The notes: a model not told the origin generated them from the letters alone. A stretch of 64,000 bases of DNA from Massilia sp. Root418 (GCF_001425265.1 NZ_LMEC01000020.1:186001-250000); one strand, 5' to 3'. Counted from the first letter of the stretch, positions 43,632-56,725 are shown. Translations and numbers: made by a program.

Positions 43632-44617
43632 GTGCGTTCTCCTTTGAATCGGTCCGCCAGGCTGGCCATCCCCTTGGGCAGCAGCAGCACCACCACCAGC
43701 AGTATCACGCCCAGCGGCAGCTGCCAGTGCTCGGTATAGCCACCCAACACTTCCTCCAGCACCAGCAAGGCAAAGGCGCCCAGCACGCCGCCCCAGAAAT
43801 AGCCCGCGCCGCCGAGGATCACCATCACCATCAGGCTGCCGGACTGGGTCCAGTGCACCAGGCTGGGGCTGACCAGCATGTTCTGGTTGGCGATCAGCGC
43901 GCCGGCCAGGCCCGCCAGTGCGCCGGCCATGGCGAAGCAGGTCAGCTTGTAGCGGAATACCGGGTAGCCGATGGCGGCCATGCGCGTTTCGTTGTCACGC
44001 ACCGCCTGCAGCACGCGGCCAAAGCGCGAATTGACCAGGCGGTGCAGCAGCAGCAAGCAGCCCGCCAGCAGCGCCAGCACCACGTAATAGAAGGCCGTGT
44101 CGCCCGCCAGGTCCACGCCCGGCACGCCCAGGGAGGAGCGCGACATCAGGTTCAGGCCGTCCTCGCCGCCGTAGCTGCGCAGCGAAATGAACAGGTAATA
44201 CACCATTTGCGCGAACGCCAGCGTGATCATGATGAAGTAGATGCCGCGCGTGCGCAGGCACAGCGCGCCGATGGCCAGCGCCATCAGGCCGCCCACCAGC
44301 ATGGCGGCCGGCCAGCTGATCCAGGCCGACACCACGCCGTGCTGCATCAGGATGCCGACCGCGTAGGCGCCGGCGCCGAAATAGGCCGCGTGGCCCAGGC
44401 TGACCATGCCGCCGAAGCCGAGGATGAGATTGAGGCTGCTGGCCGCCAGCGCGAAGATCATCAGGCGGCACGCCATGCTGATATAGAACTCCTGGCCCAG
44501 CGCTTGCGCGCCCCATGGGAAAGCCAGGAACAGCGCCAGCAGTACCAGGGTGCGCGGCAGGGGAATGCGGTGGTGCAGATTGCTGTGCAGGGTGGTTTGC
44601 AAGGTGGTGTCCATCAT
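43628..44617 (-). CDS. livM: Branched-chain-type ABC permease (LivM)
   Basis: 329-aa inner-membrane permease with about 8-10 helices. Recognisable parts are LILGFGGMVSLGHAAYFGAGAYA (LivM/H EAA-like region), LALRTRGIYFIMITLAFAQMV in form ALCLRTRGIYFIMITLAF, and IRDNETRMAAIGYPVFRYKL in form RDNETRMAAIGYPVFRYK. Starts with ATGATG; 6 bp after livH. Confidence 0.93.
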   Translation of the reverse strand: MMDTTLQTTLHSNLHHRIPLPRTLVLLALFLAFPWGAQALGQEFYISMACRLMIFALAASSLNLILGFGGMVSLGHAAYFGAGAYAVGILMQHGVVSAWISWPAAMLVGGLMALAIGALCLRTRGIYFIMITLAFAQMVYYLFISLRSYGGEDGLNLMSRSSLGVPGVDLAGDTAFYYVVLALLAGCLLLLHRLVNSRFGRVLQAVRDNETRMAAIGYPVFRYKLTCFAMAGALAGLAGALIANQNMLVSPSLVHWTQSGSLMVMVILGGAGYFWGGVLGAFALLVLEEVLGGYTEHWQLPLGVILLVVVLLLPKGMASLADRFKGERT

Positions 44618-44623
44618 GGGCTC

Positions 44624-45544
44624 CTAGCCGCGTGCAGGGAACAAGCCCTCGGGTTTGAAAAACAGCACCGCCGCCATCAGGATGTAGATCAGCATCGATG
44701 ACAGCGCCGCGCTCAGGTCGGCCATCAGTCCGTCCGGCGCCAGCGCGCGGGTCAACACGGGCAGCAGCGTGCGGCTCAGCGTATCGACCATGCCCACCAG
44801 CAGGGCGCCGGCCAGCGCGCCCCGGATCGAGCCGATGCCGCCGATGACGATCACCACGAACGCCAGGATCAGGATGCCCTCCCCCATGCCCGACTGCACC
44901 GTGAGTATGGGCCCGAGCAAGGCGCCCGCCAGGCCGCACAGCGCGGCGCCAAAGGCAAACAGCAGCGTGAACACGCGACCGATGCTGGCGCCCATCACCA
45001 CGGCCATTTCACGGTTCGACGCACCGGCCCGCACCACCATGCCGATGCGTGTCTTCACCACCACGAAGTACAGCAGCAGCGCCACGGCCAGGCCGGCGCC
45101 AATGATGAACAGGCGGTAGGAAGAGTAGCTGAAGTGTTCCGTGAACTGCACCGGCGTGGCCAGCGCGGGCGGCACGTTGAGCGAGATCGGCGCGGCGCCC
45201 CACAGCATGCGCGCGGCCTGGTTGAAAATCAGGATCAGTGCAAAGGTGGCCAGCACCTGGGACAAGTGGTCCCGCCCATACAGCCGACGCACCACCGCCA
45301 GCTCCAGCACCACGCCCAGCAGCGCCGTGGCGCCCACCGCCAGCAGCAAGCCCAGCCAGTAGGAGCCGGTCAGCCCGGTGAAGCTGGCGGCAAAATAGGC
45401 GCCCGCCATATACAGGGAACCGTGCGCCAGGTTCACCAGGTCCATAATGCCCAGCACCAGCGTCAGCCCGGCCGCCAGCAAAAACAGCATCAGCCCGAAT
45501 TGCAGGCCGTTCAGGCCGTGCTCAATCAGCAGTGCGATATCCAT
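44624..45544 (-). CDS. livH: Branched-chain-type ABC permease (LivH)
   Basis: 306-aa inner-membrane permease, about 8 helices: GLTLVLGIMDLVNLAHGSLYM near the N-terminus, and GGIGSIRGALAGALLVGMVD. AGAGGG is 8 bp before the ATG at 45544, which suits better than the ATG at 45550 that the same motif nearly touches. First gene of the livHMGF operon, with a palindromic operator 36 bp upstream. Confidence 0.93.
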   Translation of the reverse strand: MDIALLIEHGLNGLQFGLMLFLLAAGLTLVLGIMDLVNLAHGSLYMAGAYFAASFTGLTGSYWLGLLLAVGATALLGVVLELAVVRRLYGRDHLSQVLATFALILIFNQAARMLWGAAPISLNVPPALATPVQFTEHFSYSSYRLFIIGAGLAVALLLYFVVVKTRIGMVVRAGASNREMAVVMGASIGRVFTLLFAFGAALCGLAGALLGPILTVQSGMGEGILILAFVVIVIGGIGSIRGALAGALLVGMVDTLSRTLLPVLTRALAPDGLMADLSAALSSMLIYILMAAVLFFKPEGLFPARG

Positions 45545-45579
45545 GCCCATCCCTCTCGAAGAAGCGCCTTGAAAATTAC

Positions 45580-45591
45580 TTTAAGCTTCAA
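45580..45591. promoter_or_regulatory. Palindromic operator 2 (transporter operon)
   Basis: TTTAAGCTTCAA, one mismatch from the perfect TTTAAGCTTAAA. It lies 36 bp upstream of livH in the 220-bp region divergent from the CoA ligase. Confidence 0.6.
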
Positions 45592-45684
45592 GCATGCTAC
45601 CCGAATTTGGCTCAGCATCAAGCTATTTCGCTCGCGGCCGGCGCTTTTTTTCACGCCGGGATATTTTTCTTGACGCTTAATTAT

Positions 45685-45696
45685 TTTAAGCTTAAA
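45685..45696. promoter_or_regulatory. Palindromic operator 3 (CoA ligase promoter)
   Basis: TTTAAGCTTAAA followed by GTAT, identical to the porin site across 16 bases. It lies between TTGACG (45670-45675) and the likely -10 overlapping TAAAGT (45693-45698), so a bound repressor would block RNA polymerase. 69 bp upstream of the ligase start. Confidence 0.68.
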
Positions 45697-45764
45697 GTAT
45701 ATTTCAATCGCAGTAACCCGGCAGTTCGGACTCCCCCGCAGACATCGTCAACACGGAGCAGGAA

Positions 45765-47387
45765 ATGATCGCTACAGGCTACACGGACACCTACGCACGG
45801 GACAATTTGCCGCCACGCGATCAGTGGCCGGACATGGAACCCACGCTGCCGGAACTGCACTATCCGGACCGCCTGAACTGCGCCGCCGCACTGCTGGACG
45901 AGATGGTGGCCAAGGGCCACGGCGCCAGCCCCGCCATCCACAGCCATGAAGGCACGTGGACCTATGCGGCGCTGCTGGAAAAAGTGGACCGCATCGCCCA
46001 CGTGCTGCGCGGTCCGCTGGGCCTGCAAGCCGGCAACCGCGTGCTGCTGCGTGGCGCCAACAGCCCCATGATGGCGGCCTGCGCGCTGGCGGTGCTGAAG
46101 GCGGGCTGCATCCTGGTGCCCACCATGCCGCTGCTGCGGGCCAAGGAGCTGTCCGTCGTCATCGACAAGGCCAGGGTCAACGCCGTGCTGTGCTCCGCCG
46201 CGCTGGCCGGCGAACTGGAAGGGGCGCGCAGCCAGACCGGCATGGCCGGCCCTGCCCTCTACTTCGGCGACGCGGAGGCGGCCGGCAGCCTGGAACAGGC
46301 GATGGCCGGCCAGCCGGCCAGCTTCAGCGCGGCCGACACCGCCGCCGACGACGTCTGCATCATCGGCTTCACGTCCGGCACCACCGGCGTCCCCAAGGGC
46401 ACCATGCACTTCCACCGCGACGTGCTGGCCATCTGCGACTGCTTCCCGCGCTCCACGCTGCGCTCGGAGGCAAACGACGTCTTCATCGGCACGCCGCCGC
46501 TGGCCTTCACCTTCGGCCTGGGCGGCCTGCTGCTGTTCCCCTTGCGCGTAGGGGCCTCCGCCGTGCTGCTGGAACGCCTGACGCCGGACCTGCTATTAAA
46601 AGCTATCCAGGACTTCCGCGCCACCGTCTGCTTCACCGCCCCCACTTTCTACCGGCTGATGGCGCCGCTGGCCGGCGGCTACGACCTGTCTTCGCTGAAG
46701 AAGGCGGTTTCGGCCGGCGAAGCGCTGCCCAAGGCCACGCGCACGCTTTGGCGCGAGAGCACCGGCCTGGAAATCATCGACGGCATCGGTGCTACCGAAA
46801 TGCTGCACATCTTTATCTCCGCCGCCGGCGACGCGGTGCGGCCCGGCGCCACAGGCAAGGCCATTCCCGGCTACCAGGCCTGCGTGCTCGGCCCAGACGG
46901 CGAAGTGCTGCCGCCCGGCGAAGTGGGCCAGCTGGCCGTCAAGGGCCCCACCGGCTGCCGCTACCTGGACGACCCGCGCCAGCAGCAGTATGTGCGCAAC
47001 GGCTGGAACCTCACCGGCGACGCCTACCGCATGGACCAGGACGGCTATTTCTGGTACCACGCGCGCACCGATGACATGATCATCTCGGCTGGCTACAATA
47101 TCGCCGCGCCGGAAGTGGAAGAGGCGCTGATGTGCCACGCGGCCGTGGCCGAATGCGCCGTGGTCGGCTGGCCGGACGAGGAGCGCGGCCAGATCGTCAA
47201 GGCCTTCGTGGTGCTGCGGCCGGGCCACGACGCCGGCGCCGCGCTGGCGCGCGCCCTGCAGGAACACGTGAAGCAGACGGTGGCGCCGTACAAGTACCCG
47301 CGCGCCGTAGAATTCCTGGACGCGCTGCCGCGCACCCAGAGCGGCAAGCTGCAGCGCCATGTGCTGCGCAGCGCGCCGCCCAAATGA
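45765..47387 (+). CDS. abmG: 2-Aminobenzoate-CoA ligase (benzoate-CoA ligase family)
   Basis: 540-aa ATP-dependent acyl-CoA synthetase. AMP motif FTSGTTGVPKG (202-212), A8 hinge YHARTDDMIISAGYNI, and catalytic Lys528 in TQSGKLQRHVLR. The YPDRLNCAAALLDEM beginning is typical of benzoate/2-aminobenzoate ligases. It should activate anthranilate to 2-aminobenzoyl-CoA, the substrate of the monooxygenase/reductase encoded 1.3 kb downstream. Benzoate or salicylate cannot be excluded from sequence alone; the choice rests on the neighbour. Preceded by AGGA. Confidence 0.85.
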   Translation: MIATGYTDTYARDNLPPRDQWPDMEPTLPELHYPDRLNCAAALLDEMVAKGHGASPAIHSHEGTWTYAALLEKVDRIAHVLRGPLGLQAGNRVLLRGANSPMMAACALAVLKAGCILVPTMPLLRAKELSVVIDKARVNAVLCSAALAGELEGARSQTGMAGPALYFGDAEAAGSLEQAMAGQPASFSAADTAADDVCIIGFTSGTTGVPKGTMHFHRDVLAICDCFPRSTLRSEANDVFIGTPPLAFTFGLGGLLLFPLRVGASAVLLERLTPDLLLKAIQDFRATVCFTAPTFYRLMAPLAGGYDLSSLKKAVSAGEALPKATRTLWRESTGLEIIDGIGATEMLHIFISAAGDAVRPGATGKAIPGYQACVLGPDGEVLPPGEVGQLAVKGPTGCRYLDDPRQQQYVRNGWNLTGDAYRMDQDGYFWYHARTDDMIISAGYNIAAPEVEEALMCHAAVAECAVVGWPDEERGQIVKAFVVLRPGHDAGAALARALQEHVKQTVAPYKYPRAVEFLDALPRTQSGKLQRHVLRSAPPK

Positions 47388-47441
47388 GCTTTTGCCAACC
47401 ATAACAAGCATACCCACCCACCACCCTGCCAGGAGCCGCCA

Positions 47442-48635
47442 GTGAAACTTACCGCCATCACCCTACGCCACACCGCCCTCGCCGCCGCAGCAGCCGCCGC
47501 CCTGGCAGGCGTGGCCGCCCCGGCATCCGCCGCCGACAGCGTGAAGGTGGGCATGGTCACCACACTGTCGGGCGCGGGCGCCGGCTTGGGCGTGGACATC
47601 CGCGACGGCTTCGCGCTGGCGCTCACCCACCTGGGCAACAAGATGGGCAACCTGCCGGTGGAAGTCATCACCGGCGACGACCAGCAATCGCCCGACGTGG
47701 CCAAGCAGCTGGTCGACAAGATGATCAAGAAGGACAAGGTCGATTTCATGAGCGGCATCGTGTTCTCCAACCTGATGCTGGCGGTCGGCCCCACGGTGTT
47801 CAATTCCAAGACCTACTTCGTCAGCGCCAACGCCGGGCCCTCGCAGTACGCGGGCGAGCAGTGCAACCCCTATTTCTACAACGTCGCCTGGCAGAACGAC
47901 AATCTGCACGAGGCGGTGGGCCAGCAGGTGCAGCAGCGCGGTTTCAAGAACGTGGCCCTGATCGCGCCGAACTACCCGGCCGGCAAGGACGCGCTGGCCG
48001 GCTTCAAGCGCTACTACAAGGGCAACGTGGCCGGCGAAATCATGACCAAGCTGGGGCAACTGGACTACGGCGCCGAAATGGCGCAGCTGCGCGCCATGAA
48101 GCCGGACGCGGTATACATCTTCCTGCCGGGCGGCATGGGCGTGAACTTCATCAAGCAGTTCGTCGACGCCGGCCTGTCCAAGAACCTGCAGCTGTACGGC
48201 CCGGGCTTCTCGGCCGACGAAGACATCATCCGCGCCGTGGGCGCGCCCATGCTGGGCATGTTCAACGCGTCCCAGTGGGGCCACGACATCGACAACCCGC
48301 AGAACAAGCGCTTCGTGGCCGACTTCGAGAAAACCTACGGCCGCCTGCCCAGCCTGTACGCATCCCAGGGCTACGACGCGGCCATGCTGATGGATTCGGC
48401 GGTGCGCACGGTGAAGGGCAACCTCGCCGACAAGGCGGCCGTCGGCAAGGCCCTGCAGGCGGCAAACTTCAAATCCGTGCGCGGCGACTTCAAGTTCAAC
48501 CGCAACCACTATCCGGTGCAGAAATACTACGCGCGCATGATAGGCAAGGACGCACAGGGCCGCATCACCAACCGCACGCTGGGCGTGGTATTCGACGCCC
48601 ACCAGGACGCCTACGTCGGCGCCTGCAAGTTATAA
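47442..48635 (+). CDS. ABC-transporter substrate-binding protein (LivK-like)
   Basis: 397-aa periplasmic binding protein of the Leu/Ile/Val type from a GTG start with AGGAGCC in front. Signal peptide ending ASAADS near 31, then VKVGMVTTLSGAGAGLGVDIRDGFALA, DQQSPDVAKQLVDKMI, and the closing YVGACKL. It would feed the LivFGMH complex encoded on the opposite strand. The placement between the ligase and monooxygenase suggests an aromatic acid ligand. Confidence 0.92.
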   Translation: MKLTAITLRHTALAAAAAAALAGVAAPASAADSVKVGMVTTLSGAGAGLGVDIRDGFALALTHLGNKMGNLPVEVITGDDQQSPDVAKQLVDKMIKKDKVDFMSGIVFSNLMLAVGPTVFNSKTYFVSANAGPSQYAGEQCNPYFYNVAWQNDNLHEAVGQQVQQRGFKNVALIAPNYPAGKDALAGFKRYYKGNVAGEIMTKLGQLDYGAEMAQLRAMKPDAVYIFLPGGMGVNFIKQFVDAGLSKNLQLYGPGFSADEDIIRAVGAPMLGMFNASQWGHDIDNPQNKRFVADFEKTYGRLPSLYASQGYDAAMLMDSAVRTVKGNLADKAAVGKALQAANFKSVRGDFKFNRNHYPVQKYYARMIGKDAQGRITNRTLGVVFDAHQDAYVGACKL

Positions 48636-48638
48636 CAA

Positions 48639-48673
48639 CGTAGGGCGGGTTAGCGCAACGCGCGTAACCCGCC
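48639..48673. repeat. Fourth GGCGGGTTA-type palindromic repeat
   Basis: Same GTAGGGCGGGTTAGCG ... GTAACCCGCC element as at 42 kb, nearly identical to the 42046-42080 copy. It separates the binding-protein stop from the monooxygenase start within one transcript. Confidence 0.8.
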
Positions 48674-48703
48674 GCGCCGCAGACACAGGAACAAGGAGTC
48701 ACG

Positions 48704-51100
48704 ATGAACATCACATGCATAGGCGGCGGACCGGCCGGGCTGTATTTCGCCCTGCTGATGAAAAAACAGGATCCCGCCCACCAGATCACCGTCGTCGAGC
48801 GCAACCGCCCCTACGACACCTTTGGCTGGGGCGTGGTGTTCTCGGACCAGACGCTGGGCAACCTGGTCAACGCCGACGAGCAGACCGCGCGCACCATCCT
48901 GCAGGCCTTCAACCACTGGGACGACATCGACACCCACTTCAAGGGCGCCACCGTCACCTCGGGCGGCCACGGCTTCTGCGGCATCGGCCGCAAGCGCCTG
49001 CTCAACATCCTGCAAAGCCGCTGCGAAGAATTGGGCGTGAAACTGGTGTTCGAGACCGACGTGGCCGACGACCAGGAAATCACGGCGGCCTACAACGCCG
49101 ACCTGGTGATCGCCAGCGACGGTTTGAACAGCCGCATCCGCACCCGCTACGCCGCCAGCTTCCAGCCCAACATCGAGCAGCGCCAGTGCCGCTTCGTCTG
49201 GCTCGGCACCAAGAAGCTGTTCTCGGCCTTCACCTTCGCGTTCGAGGAAACCGAGCATGGCTGGTTCCAGGCGCACGCCTACCAGTACGACGGCGACACC
49301 TCCACCTTCATCGTCGAAACGCCGGAAGAGGTCTGGCGCAAGGCGGGCCTGGACGAGATGAGCCAGCAGGAATCGATCGCCTTCTGCGAGCGCCTGTTCG
49401 CCAAGCACCTGGACGGCAATGCCCTGATCAGCAACGCCACCCATCTGCGCGGCTCGGCCGCCTGGATCACCTTCCCGCGCATCATCTGCAACAACTGGGT
49501 GCACTGGAATCAGAAGGATGACAAACGCATCCCGGTCGTCCTGATGGGCGACGCCGCCCACAGCGCCCACTTTTCGATCGGCTCCGGCACCAAGCTGGCA
49601 CTGGAAGATGCAATCGAGCTGGCGCGCTGCTTCGAGCAGCATGGCGGCCAGGGCATGGAACAGGTGCTGGACGCCTACCAACAGGTGCGCGCCGTAGAAG
49701 TGCTGAAGATCCAGAGCGCCGCCCGCAATTCCATGGAATGGTTCGAAAACGTGGAGCGCTACACCGCCATGGAGGCGCAGCAGTTCGCCTACTCCATGCT
49801 CACGCGCAGCCAGCGCCTGTCGCACGAGAACCTGCGGGTGCGCGACGCCGGCTACGTGGACCGCTACGAGCGCTGGATCGCGGAGCAGGCCTATGCCCAG
49901 GCCGGGCTGCCGCCCCCGCCCGCCGGCCGCCACAGCATTCCGCCCATGCTCACGCCCTTCAAGCTGCGCGGCACGGTGCTGAAGAACCGCATCGTGGTCT
50001 CGCCCATGGCCCAGTATTCGGCGGTGGACGGCGTGGCGGGCGACTACCACCTGGTGCACCTGGGCGCGCGCGCCATGGGCGGCGCCGGGCTGGTGTTCGC
50101 GGAAATGACCTGCGTCTCGGCGGACGCCCGCATTACGCCGGGCTGTCCCGGCATGTACGCGCCGGAGCATACGGCGGCCTGGAAGCGCATCGTGGAATTC
50201 GTGCACAACAACACCAGCGCCAGGATCGCGCTGCAGCTTGGCCACGCCGGCGCCAAGGGTTCCACCCGCCGCGCCTGGGACGGCATCGACCAGCCGCTGG
50301 AGAGCGGCAACTGGCCGCTGGTGTCGGCCTCCGAACAACAGTACCTGCCCGGCGTGTCGCAAACGGCGCGCGCCGCCACCGCAGGAGACATGGAGCGTAT
50401 CAAGAGCGATTTCGTCTCCGCCACCGTGGCGGCGGCCGAAGCGGGCTTCGACTGGCTGGAACTGCACTGCGCGCACGGCTACCTGCTGTCGTCCTTCATC
50501 TCGCCGCTGACCAACCACCGCCAGGACGAGTACGGCGGCTCGCTGGAGAACCGCTGCCGCTATCCGCTGGAAGTGTTCAGGGCCGTGCGCGCCGCCTGGC
50601 CGCAGGACAAGCCGATCAGCGTGCGCATATCGGCGCACGACTGGGTGGAAGGCGGCATCACGCCGGACGACGCGGTGGCCATCGCCCGCCTGTTCAAGGA
50701 AGCCGGCGCGGACATGATCGACTGCTCCTCAGGCCAGGTGAGCAAGCAGGAGAAGCCGGTCTACGGCCGCATGTTCCAGACGCCGTTTGCCGACCGCGTG
50801 CGCAACGAGGCGCGCATTCCCACCATCGCGGTGGGGGCCATCTTCGAAGCAGACCATGCCAACAGCATCATCGCCGCCGGCCGTGCGGACCTGTGCGCCA
50901 TCGCCCGTCCGCACCTGGCCAACCCGGCCTGGACGCTGAACGAGGCAGCCAAAATCGGCTACCTGGACGTGGAATGGCCGCAGCAATACACGGCGGGCAA
51001 AGTGCAGCTCGAACGCAACCTGGAGCGCGAGCGCCAGATCGCCGCTGCCAACAGCGGCATGACGCCGCAGCAAATCGCGGCCAAGCTGCTGGAAGGATGA
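48704..51100 (+). CDS. abmA: 2-Aminobenzoyl-CoA monooxygenase/reductase
   Basis: 798-aa two-domain flavoenzyme. Residues 1-400 form an FAD monooxygenase like salicylyl-CoA 5-hydroxylase ([15 protein letters not shown] at the N-terminus; [14 protein letters not shown]). From about 410 an Old-Yellow-Enzyme-type NADH:flavin oxidoreductase follows ([47 protein letters not shown]). This fusion is the hallmark of Azoarcus-type ACMR, which hydroxylates and then reduces the ring of 2-aminobenzoyl-CoA. Databases may call it bifunctional salicylyl-CoA 5-hydroxylase/oxidoreductase. Substrate is inferred. Confidence 0.92.
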   Translation: MNITCIGGGPAGLYFALLMKKQDPAHQITVVERNRPYDTFGWGVVFSDQTLGNLVNADEQTARTILQAFNHWDDIDTHFKGATVTSGGHGFCGIGRKRLLNILQSRCEELGVKLVFETDVADDQEITAAYNADLVIASDGLNSRIRTRYAASFQPNIEQRQCRFVWLGTKKLFSAFTFAFEETEHGWFQAHAYQYDGDTSTFIVETPEEVWRKAGLDEMSQQESIAFCERLFAKHLDGNALISNATHLRGSAAWITFPRIICNNWVHWNQKDDKRIPVVLMGDAAHSAHFSIGSGTKLALEDAIELARCFEQHGGQGMEQVLDAYQQVRAVEVLKIQSAARNSMEWFENVERYTAMEAQQFAYSMLTRSQRLSHENLRVRDAGYVDRYERWIAEQAYAQAGLPPPPAGRHSIPPMLTPFKLRGTVLKNRIVVSPMAQYSAVDGVAGDYHLVHLGARAMGGAGLVFAEMTCVSADARITPGCPGMYAPEHTAAWKRIVEFVHNNTSARIALQLGHAGAKGSTRRAWDGIDQPLESGNWPLVSASEQQYLPGVSQTARAATAGDMERIKSDFVSATVAAAEAGFDWLELHCAHGYLLSSFISPLTNHRQDEYGGSLENRCRYPLEVFRAVRAAWPQDKPISVRISAHDWVEGGITPDDAVAIARLFKEAGADMIDCSSGQVSKQEKPVYGRMFQTPFADRVRNEARIPTIAVGAIFEADHANSIIAAGRADLCAIARPHLANPAWTLNEAAKIGYLDVEWPQQYTAGKVQLERNLERERQIAAANSGMTPQQIAAKLLEG

Positions 51101-51102
51101 TC

Positions 51103-51903
51103 ATGAGCCACGGTCCCCTGCATGGCAAGCACGCCCTGGTGACGGGCGGCGGGCGCGGCATCGGCAGCGCCATCGCGCACGCCCTGCTGCTGCAAGACGC
51201 ACGCGTTACGCTGGCCGGCCGCACCGAGGCCGTGCTGGCGAAGACGGCGAGCGAGCTGGCGACCGCGCTGGCAAATGCGTCTGGCCCCGCCGACATTGAC
51301 TTCGTCACCATCGACGTCGCCGACCGCGAGTCGGTCGACCTGGCGCTGGCCGAGGCTGCGCGCCGCCACGGCCGCATCGACATCCTGGTCAACAACGCCG
51401 GCCAGGCCGCCTCCGCGCCCTTCGGCAAAACCGGCAGCGATATCTGGCGCCAGATGATGGCGGTGAACCTGGACGGCACCTACCACTGCATCCAGGCCGC
51501 GCTGCCTGGCATGCTGGCGGCGGGCTGGGGCCGCATCATCAACATCGCCAGCACTGCCGGGCTGACCGGCTACGCCTACGTGTCCGCCTACTGCGCCGCC
51601 AAGCACGGCGTGATCGGCCTGACCCGCTCCCTGGCGCTGGAACTGGCCACCAAGGGCATCACGGTCAATGCCGTCTGCCCCGGCTACACCGAAACCGACA
51701 TCGTGCGCGACGCCATCGCCAACATCATGGCCAAGACCGGCCGCAGCGAAGAACAGGCGCGCGCCGAACTGGCGGCCGGCAACCCGCAAAAACAACTGAT
51801 ACAGCCCGACCAGGTGGCCGATGCCGTGGCCTGGCTGTGCCAGCCTGGCGCCGGCGCCATGACCGGGCAGTCGCTGGCCGTGGCCGGCGGCGAGATCATG
51901 TAA
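51103..51903 (+). CDS. SDR-family dehydrogenase
   Basis: 266-aa short-chain dehydrogenase: [15 protein letters not shown] cofactor loop, [10 protein letters not shown], Ser and YCAAK catalytic residues ([19 protein letters not shown]). Ends VAGGEIM, FabG-like. Start 51103 has AAGGA five bases upstream; an ATG at 51097 overlaps the abmA stop. Probably oxidises or reduces a ring-derived hydroxy/oxo-acyl-CoA in the pathway. Confidence 0.92.
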   Translation: MSHGPLHGKHALVTGGGRGIGSAIAHALLLQDARVTLAGRTEAVLAKTASELATALANASGPADIDFVTIDVADRESVDLALAEAARRHGRIDILVNNAGQAASAPFGKTGSDIWRQMMAVNLDGTYHCIQAALPGMLAAGWGRIINIASTAGLTGYAYVSAYCAAKHGVIGLTRSLALELATKGITVNAVCPGYTETDIVRDAIANIMAKTGRSEEQARAELAAGNPQKQLIQPDQVADAVAWLCQPGAGAMTGQSLAVAGGEIM

Positions 51904-51914
51904 GGAAACACGGA

Positions 51915-52502
51915 ATGACACGCAAAACCCCGGCTACCCCTGCGCCGCAGCACACAGACAGCGCCCATGCGGCGCAGGCAGGGCATGCAGCCCATGCAGC
52001 CCACGCGCCCCAGACCGCCCAGGTATTCGACCTGGAATCCCGCCTGACGCAGGACCACCACCAATCGCTCAAGCTCTGGCTGCGCATGCTCTCCTGCACC
52101 ACCATGATAGAGAGCGAAATCCGCACCCGCCTGCGCAACGAATTCGGCATCACCCTGCCCCGTTTCGACCTGATGGCGCAGCTGCAGCGCCACCCCGAAG
52201 GCCTGCGCATGGGCGAACTGTCCAAGCGCATGATGGTCACCGGCGGCAACGTCACCGGCATCACCGACCAGCTGGAGCACGAAAAGCTGGTACTGCGCGT
52301 ACCCGATCCGAAAGACCGCCGCGCCTACAGCGTCAAGCTCACCGCCGCCGGGCGCCGCTCCTTCGAGCGCATGGCGCAGGTGCACGAAGGCTGGATCGCC
52401 GAGCTGCTGGACGGCCTCTCGGTCAAGGAAAAGAACGACATGATCGCGCTGCTCTCGCGCATGAAAGGCCATCTGAGCGACGGCCACCACCAAGACGAAT
52501 AA
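51915..52502 (+). CDS. MarR-family regulator of the island
   Basis: 195 aa. The first 40 residues are Ala/His/Gln-rich low complexity ([15 protein letters not shown]). The MarR winged-helix follows: [38 protein letters not shown] (recognition helix), [19 protein letters not shown] (wing). MarR proteins in aromatic-CoA clusters (BadR, GenR type) release DNA on binding the aryl-CoA. The TTTAAGCTTAAA sites are the best candidates for its operators. Confidence 0.93.
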   Translation: MTRKTPATPAPQHTDSAHAAQAGHAAHAAHAPQTAQVFDLESRLTQDHHQSLKLWLRMLSCTTMIESEIRTRLRNEFGITLPRFDLMAQLQRHPEGLRMGELSKRMMVTGGNVTGITDQLEHEKLVLRVPDPKDRRAYSVKLTAAGRRSFERMAQVHEGWIAELLDGLSVKEKNDMIALLSRMKGHLSDGHHQDE

Positions 52503-52513
52503 GGAACACCGCC

Positions 52514-53368
<855 letters not shown>

Positions 53369-53377
53369 GGAGCCGCC

Positions 53378-54571
<1,194 letters not shown>

Positions 54572-54610
54572 TCCGACACCATTCAACCGAGCACAAACGA
54601 GAGGTTCACC

Positions 54611-55009
54611 ATGCAATTCCTGCAACCACCAGGCTGGGTACAGCCCAAAGGCTACGCCAACGGCGTGGCCGCCAGCGGACGCACGGTCTGCGTCAGCGGC
54701 ATGATAGGCTGGGACGCGGAAGGCCGCTTCCACACCAGCGACTTCGCCGGCCAGGTTGAACAGACCCTGCGCAACATCGTCGCCGTGCTGGCCGAAGCCA
54801 ACGCCGGGCCGGAGCACGTGGTGCGCATGACCTGGTACGTCACCGATAAAAAAGAGTACGTCGCCGCCTACAAGGAAATCGGCGTGGCCTACCGCGCCGT
54901 GTTCGGCCGCCACTTTCCCGCCATGACGGCGGTGCAGGTGGCGGGCCTGATCGAGGACGAGGCCAAGGTGGAAATCGAAGTCACAGCCATCGTGCCGGAA
55001 GCCGCATGA
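54611..55009 (+). CDS. RidA-family protein lacking the canonical Arg
   Basis: 132-aa YjgF/RidA fold (trimer expected): YANGVAASGRTVCVSGMIGW, VVRMTWYVTDKKEYVAAY, FPAMTAVQVAGL. RidA needs Arg105 to hold the carboxylate of an enamine/imine; position 105 here is Met. A role on an enamine carried as a CoA thioester, formed from 2-aminobenzoyl-CoA, would not need that Arg. Stop overlaps the next start by 4 bp. Confidence 0.88.
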   Translation: MQFLQPPGWVQPKGYANGVAASGRTVCVSGMIGWDAEGRFHTSDFAGQVEQTLRNIVAVLAEANAGPEHVVRMTWYVTDKKEYVAAYKEIGVAYRAVFGRHFPAMTAVQVAGLIEDEAKVEIEVTAIVPEAA

Positions 55010-56725
55010 CTGGGCAGCCGACGGGGCGGCCGATAGCGCAGCCGGCAACGCAGCCGGCAGGGCAGCCGGCCGGCACGCCGGCTCCGGCCGCCGGACCGGC
55101 GCCACTGCCCGCCCGGCTCACGCTCGGCTTGGCCGGCGCCGGCGCCATGGGGCGCGGCATCGCGCAGGTGGCCGCGCAGGCCGGCATCGACGTGCTGCTG
55201 TACGACGTACAGGCCGGCGCCGCCGCCAAGGCCGTGGCAACAGTGCGTGGGCAGTTCGCCACGCTGGCGGCCAAAGGCAAGCTCACCGCCGCAGCCGCCG
55301 ACACGGCCAGCCAGAAGCTGCACGCAGCCGCCACGCTGGACGCGCTGGCCGGCTGCGGCATCGTCATCGAAGCCATCGTCGAACAGCTGGACGCCAAGCG
55401 CGCGCTGTTCGATGCGCTGGAAGCCATCGTCAGCGACGACTGCGTGTTGGCCACGAATACCTCCTCCCTGTCCGTGACGGCCATCGCCGCTGGCGCGCGC
55501 CTGCCGGGCCGCATTGCAGGCTGCCACTTCTTCAACCCCGTGCCGCTGATGAAAGTGGCGGAAGTGATCGCCGGCGCGCTGACCGGCCCCGAGGCCACGC
55601 AAGCGCTGACCGCCTTCGTCCAGCGCATCGGCCACACGCCCGTGCAGGCCAGCGACACGCCCGGCTTCATCGTCAACCACGCCGGGCGCGGCTACCTCAC
55701 CGAGGCGCTCAGGATCGTGCAGGAGACCGTGGCCGGCGTCGAACAGGTGGACGAGGTGCTGCGCAGCGCCGCCGGCTTCCGCCTCGGCCCCTTCCAGTTG
55801 CTCGACCTGACTGGCCTGGACGTCTCGCACCCGGTAATGGAATCCATCTACCGCCAGTACTACCAGGAGCCGCGCTACCGTCCCAGTCCCATCACCGCAC
55901 AGCGCCTCGCCGCTGGCCTGCTGGGCAAAAAAACCGGCCGGGGCTTCTACAGCTATCCCGGCGCCGGTCCCGCCCCGGACGACCACGCAGCCGGCCCTGC
56001 CGCTCCTGCCGACGTAACCGCCGCAACCGCCGCCACGGCATCCGCGCTCCAGGCCCCGCCTCAACCGCAGCCATGGTCCGGCCCGATCTGGATCGACGCC
56101 TCCGACGCCGGCACTTACACCGCCTTGGCCACTCTGCTGCGCGGCCTCGGCGCCGACATCGACGCCGCGCCCCGCCCGTCCGCCGGCGCCTTGTGCCTGG
56201 TGGCCCCGCTTGGCGAAGACGTCAGCGCCTGCGTTGCCCGCTTAGACCTGGACCCGGCACGCACGCTCGGCATCGACCCGCTCTGCGCCGCCAACGGCCA
56301 GCTGCCCGGCCACGCCACGCTGATGCTCAGCCCCGCCACCGACACCGGCCTGGCAGCCAGCCTGCTCGCCCTGTTCCAGCAAGCCGGCCACCCCGCCACG
56401 CTGATCAACGACAGCGCCGGATTCATCGTCCAGCGCGTGCTGGCCACCATCATCAACATCGGCTGCGACATCGTCCAGCAAGGCATCTGCTCCCCGGCCG
56501 ACCTCGATAGCGCCGTCACGCTCGGCCTGGGCTACCCGCGCGGGCCGCTCGCCTGGGGCAACCACCTCGCCCCGCAGCGCGTGCTCACCATCCTGCGCAA
56601 CCTGCAGCAGCTGACAGGCGACCCGCGCTACCGCCCCAGCCCCTGGCTGGTGCGCCGCGCCCAGCTCGGCCTCTCGCTACACCACATCAACGGCACCGCC
56701 CCATCCAACAAACAGGAGAACACAC

